Assembly (NCBI GenBank): GCA_036583965.1
Contig: JAZBQD010000014.1
Span: 71,601,586 to 71,665,585, forward strand
Direction of reading: 5' to 3'
Length of the DNA: 64,000 bases
DNA from: Prunella strophiata
Taxonomy: Eukaryota > Chordata > Aves > Passeriformes > Prunellidae
Shown: in pieces, positions 11,041-23,270 of the stretch
Layout: each line of letters starts with the position of its first letter
How positions within the stretch are numbered: position 1 is the stretch's first letter
Program-made: the position numbers and the translations under genes
Notes under the pieces: generated by a model
What the model was told of the DNA's origin: nothing
Seen by the model: only the letters and a program-made list of their open reading frames with translations
Database searches by the model: none

Positions 11041-11735
11041 ACAGGGCTGTGGTGACAGGGAAATGCTGTTGGACATGACAATGCTGAGGTGACAGTGATG
11101 ATGCCGTGGTGACAGTGACGACATGACAATGACAGTGCTGTGGTGACAATGCCAATGTGGTGATAATGGGGCTGGCTGTGGTGATGGTGATGATGTGGTG
11201 ACAATGGGGATGCTGTGGTGACAATGCTGAGGTGACAGTGATGATGCCGTGGTGACAGTGACGACATGACAATGACAGTGCTGTGGTGACAATGACGATG
11301 TTGTGACGATGATGCTGTGGTGACAAAGCTGTGGTAGCAATGACAACCTTGTGGTGACAATCCTGTGGCAACGATGACGATGTTGTGGCGACAATGACGA
11401 TGTGATGACAAGGATGATGCTGTGGTGATGATACTGTGGTGACAATGACGACATTGTGGTGACAATGATGATGCTGTGGTGACAATGCTGTGATGACAAT
11501 GACGATGTGGTGACAATGACGATGCTGTGGTGACAATGACGATGCCATGGTGACAATGCTGTGGTGACAATGATGACATTGTGGTGACAATGATGATGCT
11601 ATGGTGACAATGATGACACTCTGGTGACAATGATGATGCTGTGGTGACAATGACGACACTGTGGTGATGATGACGACACTGTGGTGACAGTGCTGTGGTG
11701 ACAATGCTGAGGTTACAATGTTGAGTCCTGGGTCA
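11041..11735. repeat. Minisatellite, GTGGTGACAATGACGATGCT type
   Basis: About thirty-five degenerate units of 12-22 bases built from GTGGTGACAATGA(C/T)GATG. Reverse-strand frames give His/Ser/Pro-rich strings that are repeat by-products. Confidence 0.9.
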
Positions 11736-13018
11736 CCCCCTCCCATGTTCACTCTTGGCCAAGCACCAAGGAGTTTTTCCAGAGGCTTTCCATTTTGAGG
11801 ATCATCCGGGTGTCTGTCCCACTCAGGACGGTGACAAGGTGGCCCAGGCACCCCCCAGACCAGGACGTGGTGGTGGCACCAACTCTGCCCTGGTTCGGCC
11901 TCCCTCCTTGACCCTTAAACTATTCCAAAATTTCCAAGATGGGAGTCCAAATCCTTTAAAAGCTCGGGAATATTAAATCCAGAAGGAAGTGGACCCAAAA
12001 TTCGATTCTTGTCCTGCCTTTCAGTTGCCCCCACAGAGCCTCCAGGAGCCAGTGTCCACCTGGTGTCACCTGTGGGTGCCAGAGCTCAGCAAGGAGCTCT
12101 GGGTCAGGGCAGCCCTTCCCATGGGAAAAGCTTTCCCAACCAAGCCATCCTGGCATGGCTGCTCCCAGCTCCGGTGACATTCCAGGCGGTGGCATTGGGG
12201 ACAAAGTGTCCCCAAGTGGAGCATCTCGGGGTCACTCTGGCCTATCCCAGCACATCCAAACTGTGAATACTGGGAGCAGATCCGGGGATGTCTCCCTGCC
12301 CCAGATGTCATTCCCTGTGGAACCAGGTGTCACCCGAGGTCCCCTCCCTCATCTGAGCCAAGGCCATTCAGGCACCCTCTGGAATCGGGGCTGTGCCCAT
12401 CTCCAGTGGCGCCGGAATTTGGGAATTCCGGGCTTTTAGAAGCCCTGCCAGGATCCCACACTGGTTTGGGATTCCCTGCTGGAATCCTCAGGCTCCCGGT
12501 GACATTCAGAACATCCCTTTCCGTGTCCCCTTCCCTTCCATCCGTGTCCATCCCATCTCCCAGTTTTCCCCAGAGCAATTTCACCAGTTCTGAGGATCAG
12601 ACTTCTCCATCCTCTCTTCCTGCCTTCCCTGTGTTCCCTGCAATTCCCAGGGCTCCGTTGCCCCCCTCATCGCAGCCCCCGGAGCTCCTGTTTTCCCACA
12701 CATCCCGTCCTCGCTCCCCGCTGGAATCCAGCCATCCTGCAGAGTCCCACATTCCAGATTTTTCCCTTTTGGGAAAGTCACGGCCTTTCATCTCCCAAGT
12801 TTTGGAATGTCAAAGGCTTGAAATGTTCCCCGGAAAGTCTGTGGGGAACGGAATTTTTAATGACGGCGGTGCTCTCCTGCATTGTCCAAGTTCTCCTGTT
12901 TTTTTATGGAATTGCTGTGAATTCAGGGAATAATGGGAGCAGGGTTAGGTAAGAGGGGGTGACCCAGTTTGGGATGCATTTTCCAGGCTCTGGAATTGTC
13001 CAGAGAAGGGAAGAAGTG
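11736..13018. other. Unique intronic sequence
   Basis: Non-repetitive sequence in the SHANK3 intron. No splice-bounded segment with a recognisable SHANK peptide was found. Confidence 0.5.
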
Positions 13019-13480
13019 TCAAAATACTGCTGAATGTCCCTCAAGAGCTGCCGGGAGCCAGAGGTGGCCTGGAATCCCACAGGGATGGGGACAGGGAGGT
13101 GGCCTGGAATTCTGCAGGGATGGGGTCACTGAGGAGGCATGGAATTCCAAATAGGGGACATTGAGGTGTCCTGGAGACCTGCAGGGATAGGACCCTGGAA
13201 TTTTGTTGGATGGGGATGCTTGTGGTGGACCTTGAGTATCCCCCAGGACACTGAGTCTTGAATTCCAAAAGGTGTGGGAACAATGAGGTGACTGAGTACC
13301 AAAAGGACACTGAGGGGTCTTGGAATTCAACATGAACAGGTACACTGAGATGACCTTGGGGGGGGTGGGGTATTCCACAGGGAATGGGGACAAGGGAGTG
13401 CCCAGAGGGACGATGAGTTCCCTGGAATCTGGGAATGGGGACTCTGAGTGGCCTGGAGTCCCACAGGGATTGGGACAACC
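13019..13480. repeat. Minisatellite, TGGAATTCYRCAGGGATGGGGAC type
   Basis: About ten diverged units of 38-48 bases, each with a GAGGTGRCCTGGAATYCC core and a GGGATGGGGAC variant. Confidence 0.75.
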
Positions 13481-13735
13481 AATGTTCCCATACCTGATCC
13501 CCCCCCCCGCCCTTCGGCAGCTCGGGATCATGGGATCGCCCGAGCAGCTCTCATTTTTGAATCGCCTTAATTCCTCCCTCCCCACACCTCATCCGAATTC
13601 CCCCATTTTCCTTTCGTGCAAGCTCAGGAATCCCTCCTCAGAGCATTCCCCTGGCACCTCTCCCTGACCATCCCTGTGGGAATGCCCGGGAACCCCGGAA
13701 GCCCTGATCCATGCTTTTTTCCCTTTTTTCCCGAG

Positions 13736-13806
13736 CTCTACTCCGGCTCTGTCTCCGTCTCCTCCCAAGCCGGGCGTCCACGGAAGGACCTTTGAAGCCA
13801 GGACTG
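13736..13806 (+). CDS. Candidate small SHANK3 exon
   Basis: A pyrimidine-rich tract (CTTTTTTCCCTTTTTTCCCGAG) is followed by 71 bases and a consensus-like donor GTAAGAG. One frame across the whole segment is open and compositionally protein-like (STPALSPSPPKPGVHGRTFE, then ARTG). It lies between the two SHANK3 exons on the coding strand. I do not recognise it as a constitutive SHANK3 exon, and 71 bases would shift the frame unless the flanking phases match, so it may be an alternative exon or chance. Confidence 0.3.
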
Positions 13807-15030
13807 GTAAGAGCCCAATGAATCTGACAGTGGGGAACATCATGTCACAGTTCAGGCCACGACGGTGACAATCCCATGACCAGGACCCTGGTACGGTGAC
13901 AATTAGCGGAGCCAGGTACCAACTTCCTTCATCCTGGTGGCCCTTGTGGCCGTGTCAAGACGACGTCCTCGGGTTTAAACCACAACCTGGAATTGTTGGG
14001 TTGGAAAATCCCTCTGATCCCACCAAGGTCCAAACCCACACTGCCCTGTGGTCCCCAATGGCCACATCCAACACTGCTTTTATCCTCACCAGGAATGGGG
14101 GTTCACCCCTTCCTGGCATCATTCCAGCGCTTCATCAGCTTTCTCCTCGGGAGAACATTTCCTCAAAATCAACTTCAACCTCGAGGTGATTCCCTTGTTC
14201 CCTGCCCCGGCTTGAATTCCTGTCGGGGATTCCTGGAGTGGTGGTGAGATCCTGGAAAAAGCCTGGGATCCTGGGAAAACCCCACTGGAGCCTGTAGAGG
14301 CTCGGATGGTGCCGGAGCCGCTCCCGCTGCCGGGAGCCCGCGCGAGGCCCAGCGCGTTCCGCGTGTGGTGCACCGGTGTCCCCCAATAAGCTGAGGTGAC
14401 CGTGACAGGTTGTGTGTGGTCTTGGGGACAGGCCATTCCCGCATTTTGGAGCCACGTTCCACTCCCAGAGCCAGCTCCAGCTCTGGATTCACTGCTCCAC
14501 CAAGCCCACTTCGCTCCCAGGCGGCATTCCCACAAATTTCCCTCGACCTTCCCTCCCTGTGCCCCCATCCGTGCCTGAGAGCTGGCCGCCCACCCTGCCA
14601 GGTTCCTGTCCCCACCCCCCTGCCATCCATAATCCCTAGAGTGGATCCATCTTCCCAACCTCTGGGACTCACTGGGAGCATCCAAACCTCCAAAAAACCC
14701 TTTGTCTTTCTGCCCCATTCTGATCCAGGGTTTGATTCCAGAATTTGGGATGGAGGGCCCAGGATTTGTCCCAGGTCATTCCCAGTGTAGAGCTTTGTAT
14801 TTTTTTCTTCTGGAATGTGGAAGGAGCTCCAAGTCCAGAACTGTGTGAATTTTGCCCTCTCAAAGGTTTTTTCCAGTTTATCCCAGCACAGATACCCAGC
14901 TTTTCCAATATTTTCCTTGCATTGATTATCTCCACGGCAGATTCCGGAGCGTTTCTGAGTTTTTTGGGCTCCATAGCCAGAGCAGGGAGCTTTACCCAAG
15001 GTACCTAGCTCCTGGGAACTCCCAGGAACA
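13807..15030. other. Unique intronic sequence
   Basis: Mostly non-repetitive sequence within the SHANK3 intron. No exon or mobile element was recognised. Confidence 0.45.
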
Positions 15031-15500
15031 TCCCAATGGTCCCCTTGGGGGCTCTAGGATCCGCTCGGGAATCTTTCCAACGGGTTCTGGGGCTCCTGGG
15101 GTCCCCGGAACATCTAAAAATGTCCCAGCTTGGGGCACCAGAAATCCGGAGCTTAGGAGGCGCTTCCAACAAGTTCTGGGGCTCCCACGGACCCGCCAGT
15201 TCCCAGTTTGTGGCTCCATATCCAGCTCAGGAAAACTTTCCAAGGGCTTCTGGCTCCTCAGAAGTAACTTTCCAGGACATCCCAATGGAGAGTCCCATTT
15301 TGGGCTCTGGATCCAGACTTGGGGGAGCTTTTCCAAGGGTTTCTGGGACTCCCAGGAGCATCCCAATTCCCAGTTTGGAGTCCAGGTGAGGCGGGTTCTT
15401 TGCCAAAGGGTTTTCCGTGACTCCAGAACACCCCAGGTGTCCCAGTGTGGAGCTCTGGATCAGAGGGCACTTTCCAAGGTTTTTTTTTGTGTCTTTGCTC
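15031..15500. repeat. Minisatellite, TTTCCAAGGGTTTCTGG...CATCCCAA type
   Basis: About seven diverged units of 60-75 bases, each containing GGAGCTTTTCCAA, GGGTTYTGG, GACTCCCAGGA and ACATCCCAATTCCCAGTTTGG elements. Confidence 0.75.
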
Positions 15501-15985
15501 ATTCCTTTGTTTTCCTTTAACCCCCAAAGGCTCCTGGGAAGCGGGCTTTGAGCTTCAAAAAGGAGCGTTCCCCGTGCTGCTCTGCACTTCCATGAATTCC
15601 TTTTGTGATTCCCGCAGATCTGAGGAGAGAAGGAAACTTGAGCCCTTTGGGTTTTTTAGTTCCTTTTAGGGTAAAGGCTGCCTCTTTTGTCTCCGATCCT
15701 ACGAATTTCCCTTGTCCCTTGAGTGGTGTCACATCCCCGCACAAGCTTGGAAAAACACCCCCCCCCCGTTTCCTTGAGGCTTGGGGCTTTCCTTGGGAAA
15801 TTCCCATGGAAGCAGTGATTTGGGATTTTGGGATGAAAATCGAGGGAATTGGCTGTGGGGGATGGAAGGCAAGGGGAATTGGATTCCTGAGTGAGGGAGG
15901 GTGGCGATATAGGAGGGGGATTTGTGGGCCAAGGGGAGGGGTGGGGACAGGGTGGCAAGTTTAGGGAAGGAGGTGACCAAGGGAT
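15501..15985. other. Unique intronic sequence
   Basis: No feature was recognised apart from a run of C near 15760. Confidence 0.4.
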
Positions 15986-16440
15986 TGGGAAGGGTGGCCA
16001 TGATTGAGGAGCATAAGGGCCAAGTTTGGAAGAGGTGACCCAATTTGGGAGGAGGGTGGCCCGATTCAGAGGAGTGGCCAAGTTTGGAGGCGATTTGGCC
16101 AGAACGGGAAGGAGGTGGCCATCTGGAAGAGGAATTCACTCAGTACTGAGGAGGTGGCCAAGGACTGGGAAGGAGGTAGCAAATTTAGGGAATTAAGTGG
16201 CCAGGACTGATTTGGGATGGAATCCGGATTGGGATGAGATTCCAGGTTTGGGATGGAGTGACCAGTGATTGGAAGAGTGGGCCCAGGTGGCTGAGGAGGT
16301 GCCATGACTGGGAGGGGTAGCAAAGTTTGGGAATGAAGGGGCCATGACTGATTGGATGGAGGTTTCTGTTTTGGATGGAGGTGACCAGGAATTTATTGGG
16401 ATGAAGTTGACCAGGATTGGAAATGAGGGGACCAGGACTG
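15986..16440. repeat. Minisatellite, GAGGTGGCCAAGTTTGGGA type
   Basis: About sixteen units of 20-32 bases with GGAGGTGGCC followed by AAGTTTGGGA or ATGACTGGGA variants. Confidence 0.8.
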
Positions 16441-17930
16441 GGATTAAGGGACCCCTGCGTGTCTCACCCTCCCTCCCACGGGGCTCCATGGATTCCCTTC
16501 CCATGGGAAGAAGGCTCCTCCAGGGGTCCCAGGCACGTGGGATCTCCTGATCCCCCTCCCCTCTGCGTTTTCCAATGGAATTTCCCCGGTTCCTCAAGGC
16601 TGGGGACTTCCCCACCCAGCAGCCTTGTGGAGAGCTCCGGGAGGCTGAGCCATGGAAAACCCGGGATCTGGGGGCTGCACGGGAGGACCCTTCCACCTTT
16701 GGATCCCAGATATCCCGAGGTGCTGTGGATCTGGATGGTTTGAAATGCCTACAAGGGACAGGTCCCAGCCGTGGTCCCCCCCCCTTCCCCGTGTCACCCG
16801 TGTCCCGCGTCACCGCTCCGCTGTCTCTCCCTCCCAGCAATCACCCATCACCCTCAATTCCCAAATGAAACGGGGGCTTTTTGGGAAATTTTGGGAAAGC
16901 ATGAGGTGCCTGGAGCTCCATGGGATGAGCTCCATTCCTGAAGGACCTCCAAGTGGGAAGAGTGGAAGTGTCCCCAGTTTTCCCATTCAAACAGGGATTG
17001 GTCACCTTTTTCCTTGAGGTGGTAATCATGGTAAAGGGTTTTTTCCTGAGACTCCGAGGGATCCATTCCATTGGAGTTCAGGGAAGGAGGGAGCTCTGGG
17101 TGTTCTCAGGATCTCTCACGGGGGAGATTGGCTGGGAAGCCCAGGCAACACTCAAGGAATTGGAAATTTTCAACCTATGGATTGCAGCCCATAATTCCCT
17201 TTTCCTGCAGGATCAGAGAAGGAAAAAAAGGGAATTTTAGTTATACATTCCTGACCCTGCCAGGGCTCCCTGCTGGAGCTTCCCAGACGCCAGGATTAAT
17301 CTGGATTGTCCTGCTCGGGACAAAGCTGGCAATAAATCTCAATCCCCAAAACCACTCTGGACAAATCCCAGCTGGAGCCTGAGACCCCCCCTGGGTCTCC
17401 TCCCCATCTCTGCTTACGGTCTGGTCCCCTTGGGATGCTTTTCCCGAGGGATAAACCACACATCCTTCCCAAAAATTCCCAAATCACATCCCAAATATTC
17501 CCAGACTCGGCTCCATGGCAGCTCCTCACTTTTGGAATTCCTGAGTGTCCCCGCTCCCAGCACAGCTCCAGCATTTCTTCCTGCCTTTCCACTGCAGAAA
17601 GGGATAAAACTGGGAATAATCCATGGGGATTGGGGCGTTTGGAGCTCTGCCATTCAAACCTGGAAGCTTCCTGGTGCGTAATTGCCAGGTGGGATGAGGC
17701 TAATTCCCTCCTTCCCAACAGCGCAGCCAGGGAATCCCAGGGGAACTTGCACAGGTTATTCCCTCTGGGAAGCCCGAATCCCGGGAACATCCGTGGCCTT
17801 TGGGGTGTCCAATGGCATCACCATCACTGTCACCAGCCCCGGGGGGACATGGAAAAACTTGGGAATTTTGTGTCGGCTGCTCGGTGTTGTTTTGGCTGTG
17901 GGGCATTTTTCTCATGCATTTAGTTGTTTC
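16441..17930. other. Unique intronic sequence
   Basis: No recognisable exon. Several pyrimidine tracts and GTAAG-like sites exist without a matching SHANK3 peptide between them. Confidence 0.4.
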
Positions 17931-18270
17931 CTTCCTTTCCCAAATCCCTGCCTTGCCCAAATCCCTCTTTCCAATATCCCTGCCTTTCCCACATTCCTCT
18001 TCCTTTCCAAATCCCTGCCTTTCCCAAATTCCTCTTTCCCATTTGCCTGCCTTTCCCAAATCCTGCTTTTCCCAAATCCCTGCCTTTCCCAAATCCCTTC
18101 CCTTTTCTAAATCCCTGTATTTCTCATTTCCCTGCCTTTCCCAAATTCCTCTCTTTCCCAAATCCTCGTTCCTCCCCACACCCCTGCCCTTCCTAAATCC
18201 CCGCATTTCCCATTTCCCTGCCTTTCCCAAACCCCTGATCCTTTCCCAAATCCCTCCCCCCTGTTCCCTC
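17931..18270. repeat. Minisatellite, TTTCCCAAATCCCTGCC (17 bp) type
   Basis: About nineteen units of mostly 17 bases, with variants TTTCCCATTTCCCTGCC and TTTCCCAAATTCCTC. Confidence 0.85.
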
Positions 18271-18955
18271 TTTTCCCAGCCCTCCCAGCAGCTCTGTCGC
18301 TGTCCAACCCTCCAGGCTTTGGCTGAATCCATGCAATTCAACCGCCCCATTCCTGCCGGCACGCCCTCAACCCCATCCCACGGAACCATCCCGACCTCCC
18401 CCATTCCACCCCCTCATTCCCCCATTCCCGCTCCCCCCCCCTCTCCCAAACCCAACTGGGGGTCCCACTCAGGGAACACCAAGTCCGGATCGATTCCGCG
18501 TTTCTCCCGGCCCCAATCCCTCGGAAATCGACGTCCGGTGGCTTCTTTTCCGGTGTGGAGCTTCCCCGGACACGGCGCTAACATTTTCCTCCATTGCCTC
18601 TTTTCCTGCTTCATGTGGCATGTCCCGCTGCTCTGTCCTAGATCCGCCTCTGGCCTCCGGAGGGTGGGCGAGTTTGTGTAAGTGAGCACGTTCCCATTCC
18701 ATAGCTCCATCCCACCGGGAATGTCCCATTCCTCACCTGTCTCTCCCGTCCCCGCTGCGGCCCGCTCCCGCCGGCGTTCCCCGAGGTTTTGGGAGGCGGC
18801 CGGAGGGGAGCGGCGCCGGCTCCGGGATGTGCGTGTCCCTCGGGAGCATGGCCCATGTCCCTGTGCTGTGGTGGCGTGTCCGGCTCTCCCCGCTGGTGTT
18901 CCTGCTGAGGAAATTCCCGTCGGGATCCCGGGGCCGTGGGGTGGGAGATCCCGGA
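18271..18955. other. Unique intronic sequence with weak exon-like signals
   Basis: An acceptor-like TTTTCCCAG ends at 18279, and a donor-like GTAAGTGAG begins near 18678. The frame between them contains stops and no recognised peptide. No exon is called. Confidence 0.3.
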
Positions 18956-19640
18956 GCAGCTCAGTGCTCTGGGAAGGGTGGGAGAGACACCAGGAAGGGG
19001 GGAAAAGGATCCCAGGAAAGGTGGAGAGATTCCAAGACACGGTGGAAACGACCCCAGAAAAGGTGGGAAAACCGGGAAAGGGAAAGAACCACAGGATAAT
19101 AGGAAGGACACCAGGAAAGGTGGGAGAGACAGCAGGAAAAGTGGGAAAGGATCCCGGGAAAGGATCCCAGGAAAGGTGGGAGAGATTCCAAGAAAGGTGG
19201 AAAATATCCCAGGAAGGGTGGAAAAGACATGAGGAAGTGGGAAAAGAGGACACCAGGAAAGGTGGGAGAGACCCCAGGAAAAGTGGGAAAGGATCTCAGA
19301 AAAGGTGGGAAAAACACCAGGAAAGGTGGGAAAAGACCCTGGGAAGGGGGAAAGGATCCCAGGAAAGGTGGGAGAGATCCCAAGATGTTGGAAGAGACTC
19401 CAGGAAAGGATCCCAGGAAAGGTGGGAGAGACACCAGGAAAGGTGGGAAAGGATCCTAGGATAGGTGGGAGACACCCAAGGAAGGGTGGGAAAGACCTGG
19501 GGAAGTGGGAAAGGCTCCCAGGAAAGGTTAGAGAGATCAGCCAAGAAGGGGGAAAGGATCCCAGGAAAAGTGGGAAAGACCCCCAAGAAAAGTGGGAAAG
19601 GATCCCAGGAATGGTGGAGAAGACCTGGGGAAGGGGGCAG
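18956..19640. repeat. Minisatellite, CCAGGAAAGGTGGGAGAGA type
   Basis: About thirty units of 19-25 bases alternating AGGAAAGGTGGGAGAGACACC and AGGAAAAGTGGGAAAGGATCCC. Strongly purine-rich on the + strand. Confidence 0.9.
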
Positions 19641-20525
19641 AGCATCCCCCTTCCAATCCGAGCAAACCATGGATGCACCAGGATCCATCCATGATTCCCC
19701 AGGCTGGGGGGTTCCCAGGTCCCCCTCTGGATCAAAAATTCCGTGAGACAGAGGAGGAAGCTCCTGGGATCGTGCTCCATCCCAATCCCCCAGGGAAGTC
19801 ACCCGAGGCCACAGCAGGAAAATCAGGATCCAGGCATTCCCCTTCTGCCAGCAATGATTCCAGGATATCCCAGTGGCTTCCAGAAGCTCTGGAAGGAATC
19901 CCCAGGCTGGGATAGCAGTGGGATCCCGGGAAAAGCTGTTCCCACTCCAGCTCCCTTGGACAGGAAGGGGCAACCCTTGGGATTGGGAGGGCCGGAGAAT
20001 TCCCCCTGGGAATTTCCCAGCGTGCATGCCGGCTCTGTGCTCCTGGTTTGTGCTTCCTCCGTGTTGTCCCCCGTGTCCCGTCCTCGTGTCCCGTTCCGTG
20101 TGCGGAGCCCAGGCCTCCATCCGTGTCCCGGCTCCCGCCAGCCGTTCCCCGGTTGATTTTTCCTTGTCCTTTTTGCCAGACGCGAACTCCGAGGCCGCGG
20201 CCCCATCCCAGGGGAGCAGCGCCGATCCCGACGCTCCGGATGCCGGGGGCCGCGTTCCCGCGTTCCGACGGCTGCTGGATGCCATTCCCAGGGATTTGCT
20301 CTGCTCCCGGGTGGGGGCGGAGGCGTGGGATGCTCGGAAGCCTCCGCCTGCTCCGGATATTTCCGGAACACCCGAGCGGGGTCGTTCCGGGAGGCTCCTT
20401 CTCGGCCGTGGGGGGCTCTCCCATCGGATCCAGACGTGGATTCATTCCCTCAGTCCTGGAAATTTGGGATATTTGGGGGACGCCAGGGGGAAACTGTCCC
20501 CTGTGTTGGCACTGGGGGCACTTGG
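19641..20525. other. Unique intronic sequence with one weak exon candidate
   Basis: TTTTTCCTTGTCCTTTTTGCCAG ends near 20178 and is followed by an open frame starting DANSEAAAPSQGSSADPDAP. The acceptor context is good, but no clear donor or SHANK3 similarity was found, so it is noted rather than called. Confidence 0.25.
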
Positions 20526-20915
20526 ATCATCCTATGGATCATTCCAAGGCTTATCCCAGGACTCATCCCAAGGTTCATCCCGGGGCTCATCCTGAGGTTA
20601 TTCACGTTCCTCCCAAGGCTCTTCCTGGGTCATCTCAAGGTTCATCCCTGAGCTCGTCCTGAGGTTTATCCCAAGATTCCTTCCAATGTTCTTCCCTGGG
20701 CTCATCCCAAGGTTCCTCCCTGGGCTCATCCTGAGATTCATCCCAGGGTTCCTCCTAGGGCTCATCCCAGAGTTCATCCCAAGATTCCTCCCAGGCTCAT
20801 CCCAGAGTTCATCCCAAGGTTCCTACCTGGGCTCATCTCAAGGTTCTTCCCCAGGCTCATGCCAATATTCATCCCAAGGTTCCTCCCAGGGCTCATCCCA
20901 CAGGCAACCAGCTTC
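20526..20915. repeat. Minisatellite, CTCATCCCAAGGTTCCTCC type
   Basis: About seventeen units of 18-27 bases with (C/T)TCATCCC(A/G)AG(G/A)TTC followed by CTCCCTGGG or variants. Confidence 0.85.
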
Positions 20916-21129
20916 AGGACAGCAGGAATTTCATGTCCTGCTCCCACACCTGATCCCAGATCCTTTGGGATGGCCACGTCCCATCCACCGGAGTGACCGG
21001 GATCAGGAAATCTTCAGAGAGTGTTTGATCCTTGCCCAGAATCCTTACCCAGCTCCCAGTATCCATTTCCAGTTCCCAGTACCCCTGTCCTGCTCCCAGT
21101 ATCCCTGCCCAGTTCCCAGGAAAAGCCAG

Positions 21130-21585
21130 GGGCAGGTTAGGGTGAGGATTGGAATCAGGATCAGGGTTGGGTATTGGGATCAGGGTCTGGATCAAGGTTA
21201 GGATTAGGATTGGGATCCAGGTCAGGGTTTTAGGATCAGGGTCAGGATCACCTGTGAATTTGAATCAGGATTAAGATCAAGTTTAGGATCAGGGGTTTAA
21301 GTTAGGGTCAGGTTTGGGATTAGGACCAGGATCAAAATCAGGATCAGGGTTGAGGTTAATTTTAGAGTCAAGGTTAGGGTAAGGTTTTAGGTTCAGGGTG
21401 AGGATCAAGGTTAGGTAGTTTAAGGTCAGAGTCAGGGTTGAGATCAGAGTCAGCATCAGGGTCAGGGTTAGGATCAGGATTAGGGGCAGAGTCAAAGCTG
21501 GGATCAAGTTTGCACTTGGGATTAGGGTTGGGATCAGGATCAGGGCTATGTTTGGGATCAGCTTTGGAGGAAGGTTCGTAGAAAG
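21130..21585. repeat. Degenerate GGTTAGGATCAGGATCAGG repeat
   Basis: Six- to nine-base motifs (GGTTAG, GGATCA, GGGTCA) in irregular order over about 450 bases. It superficially recalls telomeric TTAGGG but lacks regular hexamers. Confidence 0.8.
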
Positions 21586-21599
21586 GAGGACAATCCATA

Positions 21600-22245
21600 G
21601 GATCCATTGGATGGAAGATCTCAGAGAAGATCCATAGAGCGGCTTGGAAAAAGGTCCTGGGAATTGTTGGAGAAAACCCACAGGAAGGTCAGAGGAGATC
21701 TGTATAGGTCACAGGAAGATCCTGAGGAGGTCAGGAAAATGTCCATAGGAAAAGTCAGGAAGATTCCATTGGAAGGTTGGACTGGAGATCATAGGAAGAC
21801 TGGGAGAAGATTTGGAGGAAGATCCATAGGAAGGCTGGGAACAGGTCCCATACCAAGCCAGAGAAAGGTGGACGTGGTCACAGCCCCTTTGGAAGCCACC
21901 ATGGGATTGTGAGAGGCATTCCAGGGATTTGAGGGCCACCCAGAACAGCAGAGCAGGTGCATGGGAGCCTCACCAAGGAACAGGGAACAATCCAAAACTA
22001 TCCAGGAGTGATCCAGCCATCCAGGAAGATACAAATGATCCCAGGAATGATCCCGCGATCTCAGGAATGCGATCTCAGGAATGAATCCAGTGATCCCAGA
22101 ACGATCCCAGCCATGCCAGGAACGATCCCAGTGATCTCAGGAATGATGCAAATGATCCCAGGAACAAGCCCAGGAATGATCCCAATGAAACTCAGGATGA
22201 TCCAATGATCCCAGGACGATCCAGCCATGCCAGGAACAATCCAGG
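21600..22245. repeat. Two diverged repeats: ATCCATAGGAAGGTC, then GATCCCAGGAATGATCC
   Basis: 21600-21860 holds about ten loose units with AGGAAGRTC and GATCCATAG. 22010-22245 holds about fourteen units of 14-18 bases around AATGATCCCAGGA. A short non-repetitive stretch separates them. Confidence 0.75.
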
Positions 22246-23187
22246 CTCAGGAGCTGCCCCAAGTGGATTTGTGGTATTGGAACCCACTGAGGAGCTTGCC
22301 CCCATCCCAGTCTTGGAGAAGCCTGGACACTGGAATGCCACCCTGGAAAAGACCCCAGGAATGGGAAATGGAGCTCCACACTCGCGTGGATCTGGGATTT
22401 GCCTCAAGGGAAAAACGGATGATCCCAAAGGGTTCCTAAAGCCTGGAAAAGCCCCCGAGAGCAAGCATCCCAAAACATGGGATGCTCCCTGAGGAATCAG
22501 CTGGGATCCGGAGATGTTGGGTTCCTGGCAGGAGAGGAAGGAGCTGGGAATCCAGGGCATGGATGGGAATCCAGCTGTGGCTCCATGCAGGAAAAGGGAC
22601 TGCCTGGAATTCCAAATGGGAACCCAGCCACACTGGCACATCCATAGGCTTGGGAGGAAACACCTGGATCCTTCAGATTTTCCATGGCTGGTCCTTCCCA
22701 GCTGCCCCTCCCAGGGTTTTCCAGCAGATCCAGAACTTTCTATCCCAGATCCCAGGTCCAGGTGGGACACAGCCACATCTCCACACTTCCCTTTCTGCGT
22801 CTCATTCCTCAAGGACATCCAGCTTTTCCCTGTCAGAGCTTCCCAAAGGTGATTCCTTCTCTGCTGTGCCAGGGAAGCAGAAAATTGAAATTATTAGGAA
22901 TATGGATCAAAAATGGGAATTAACCAGGAGAGTGGCTCGCCCTGCGAATCTTTCAGCCACATTCAGCTCATCCCTTTGGAGTCATGGATTTATGGGATCC
23001 TTGGAGCTCATCAGCATTCCCAAAACCAGGAGATTGGCATTCGAGCAGTGGTGGATACCAGCAGCATGCCAGAGTGTCTCAGTTTCCAGGGGAGATTGAG
23101 ATGGGAGTCGAGCAGGGAAACTGGGGGACACTGGGATGCAGGAAGTTCATGGGATAGTTCTGAGAGCAAGTGGAGTGGCAAGGATAG
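22246..23187. other. Unique intronic sequence
   Basis: No exon, mobile element or strong repeat was recognised. Confidence 0.4.
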
Positions 23188-23270
23188 GATGGATGGGATG
23201 GGATGGGATGGGATGGATGGGATGGGATGGATGGGATGGGATGGGATGGGATGGATGGGATGGCATGGAC
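23188..23270. repeat. GGGAT / GGATG microsatellite
   Basis: An 80-base run of pentamer GGGAT interspersed with tetramer-shifted GGATG units. Confidence 0.95.

Noticed and set aside
18280..18677. Exon between TTTTCCCAG and GTAAGTGAG
   Set aside because: The length is plausible, but the frame set by the acceptor has stops and there is no SHANK similarity.
21130..21585. Interstitial telomeric repeat
   Set aside because: GGTTAG motifs occur, but without regular TTAGGG hexamers; a degenerate GGATCA/GGGTCA mixture explains it better.
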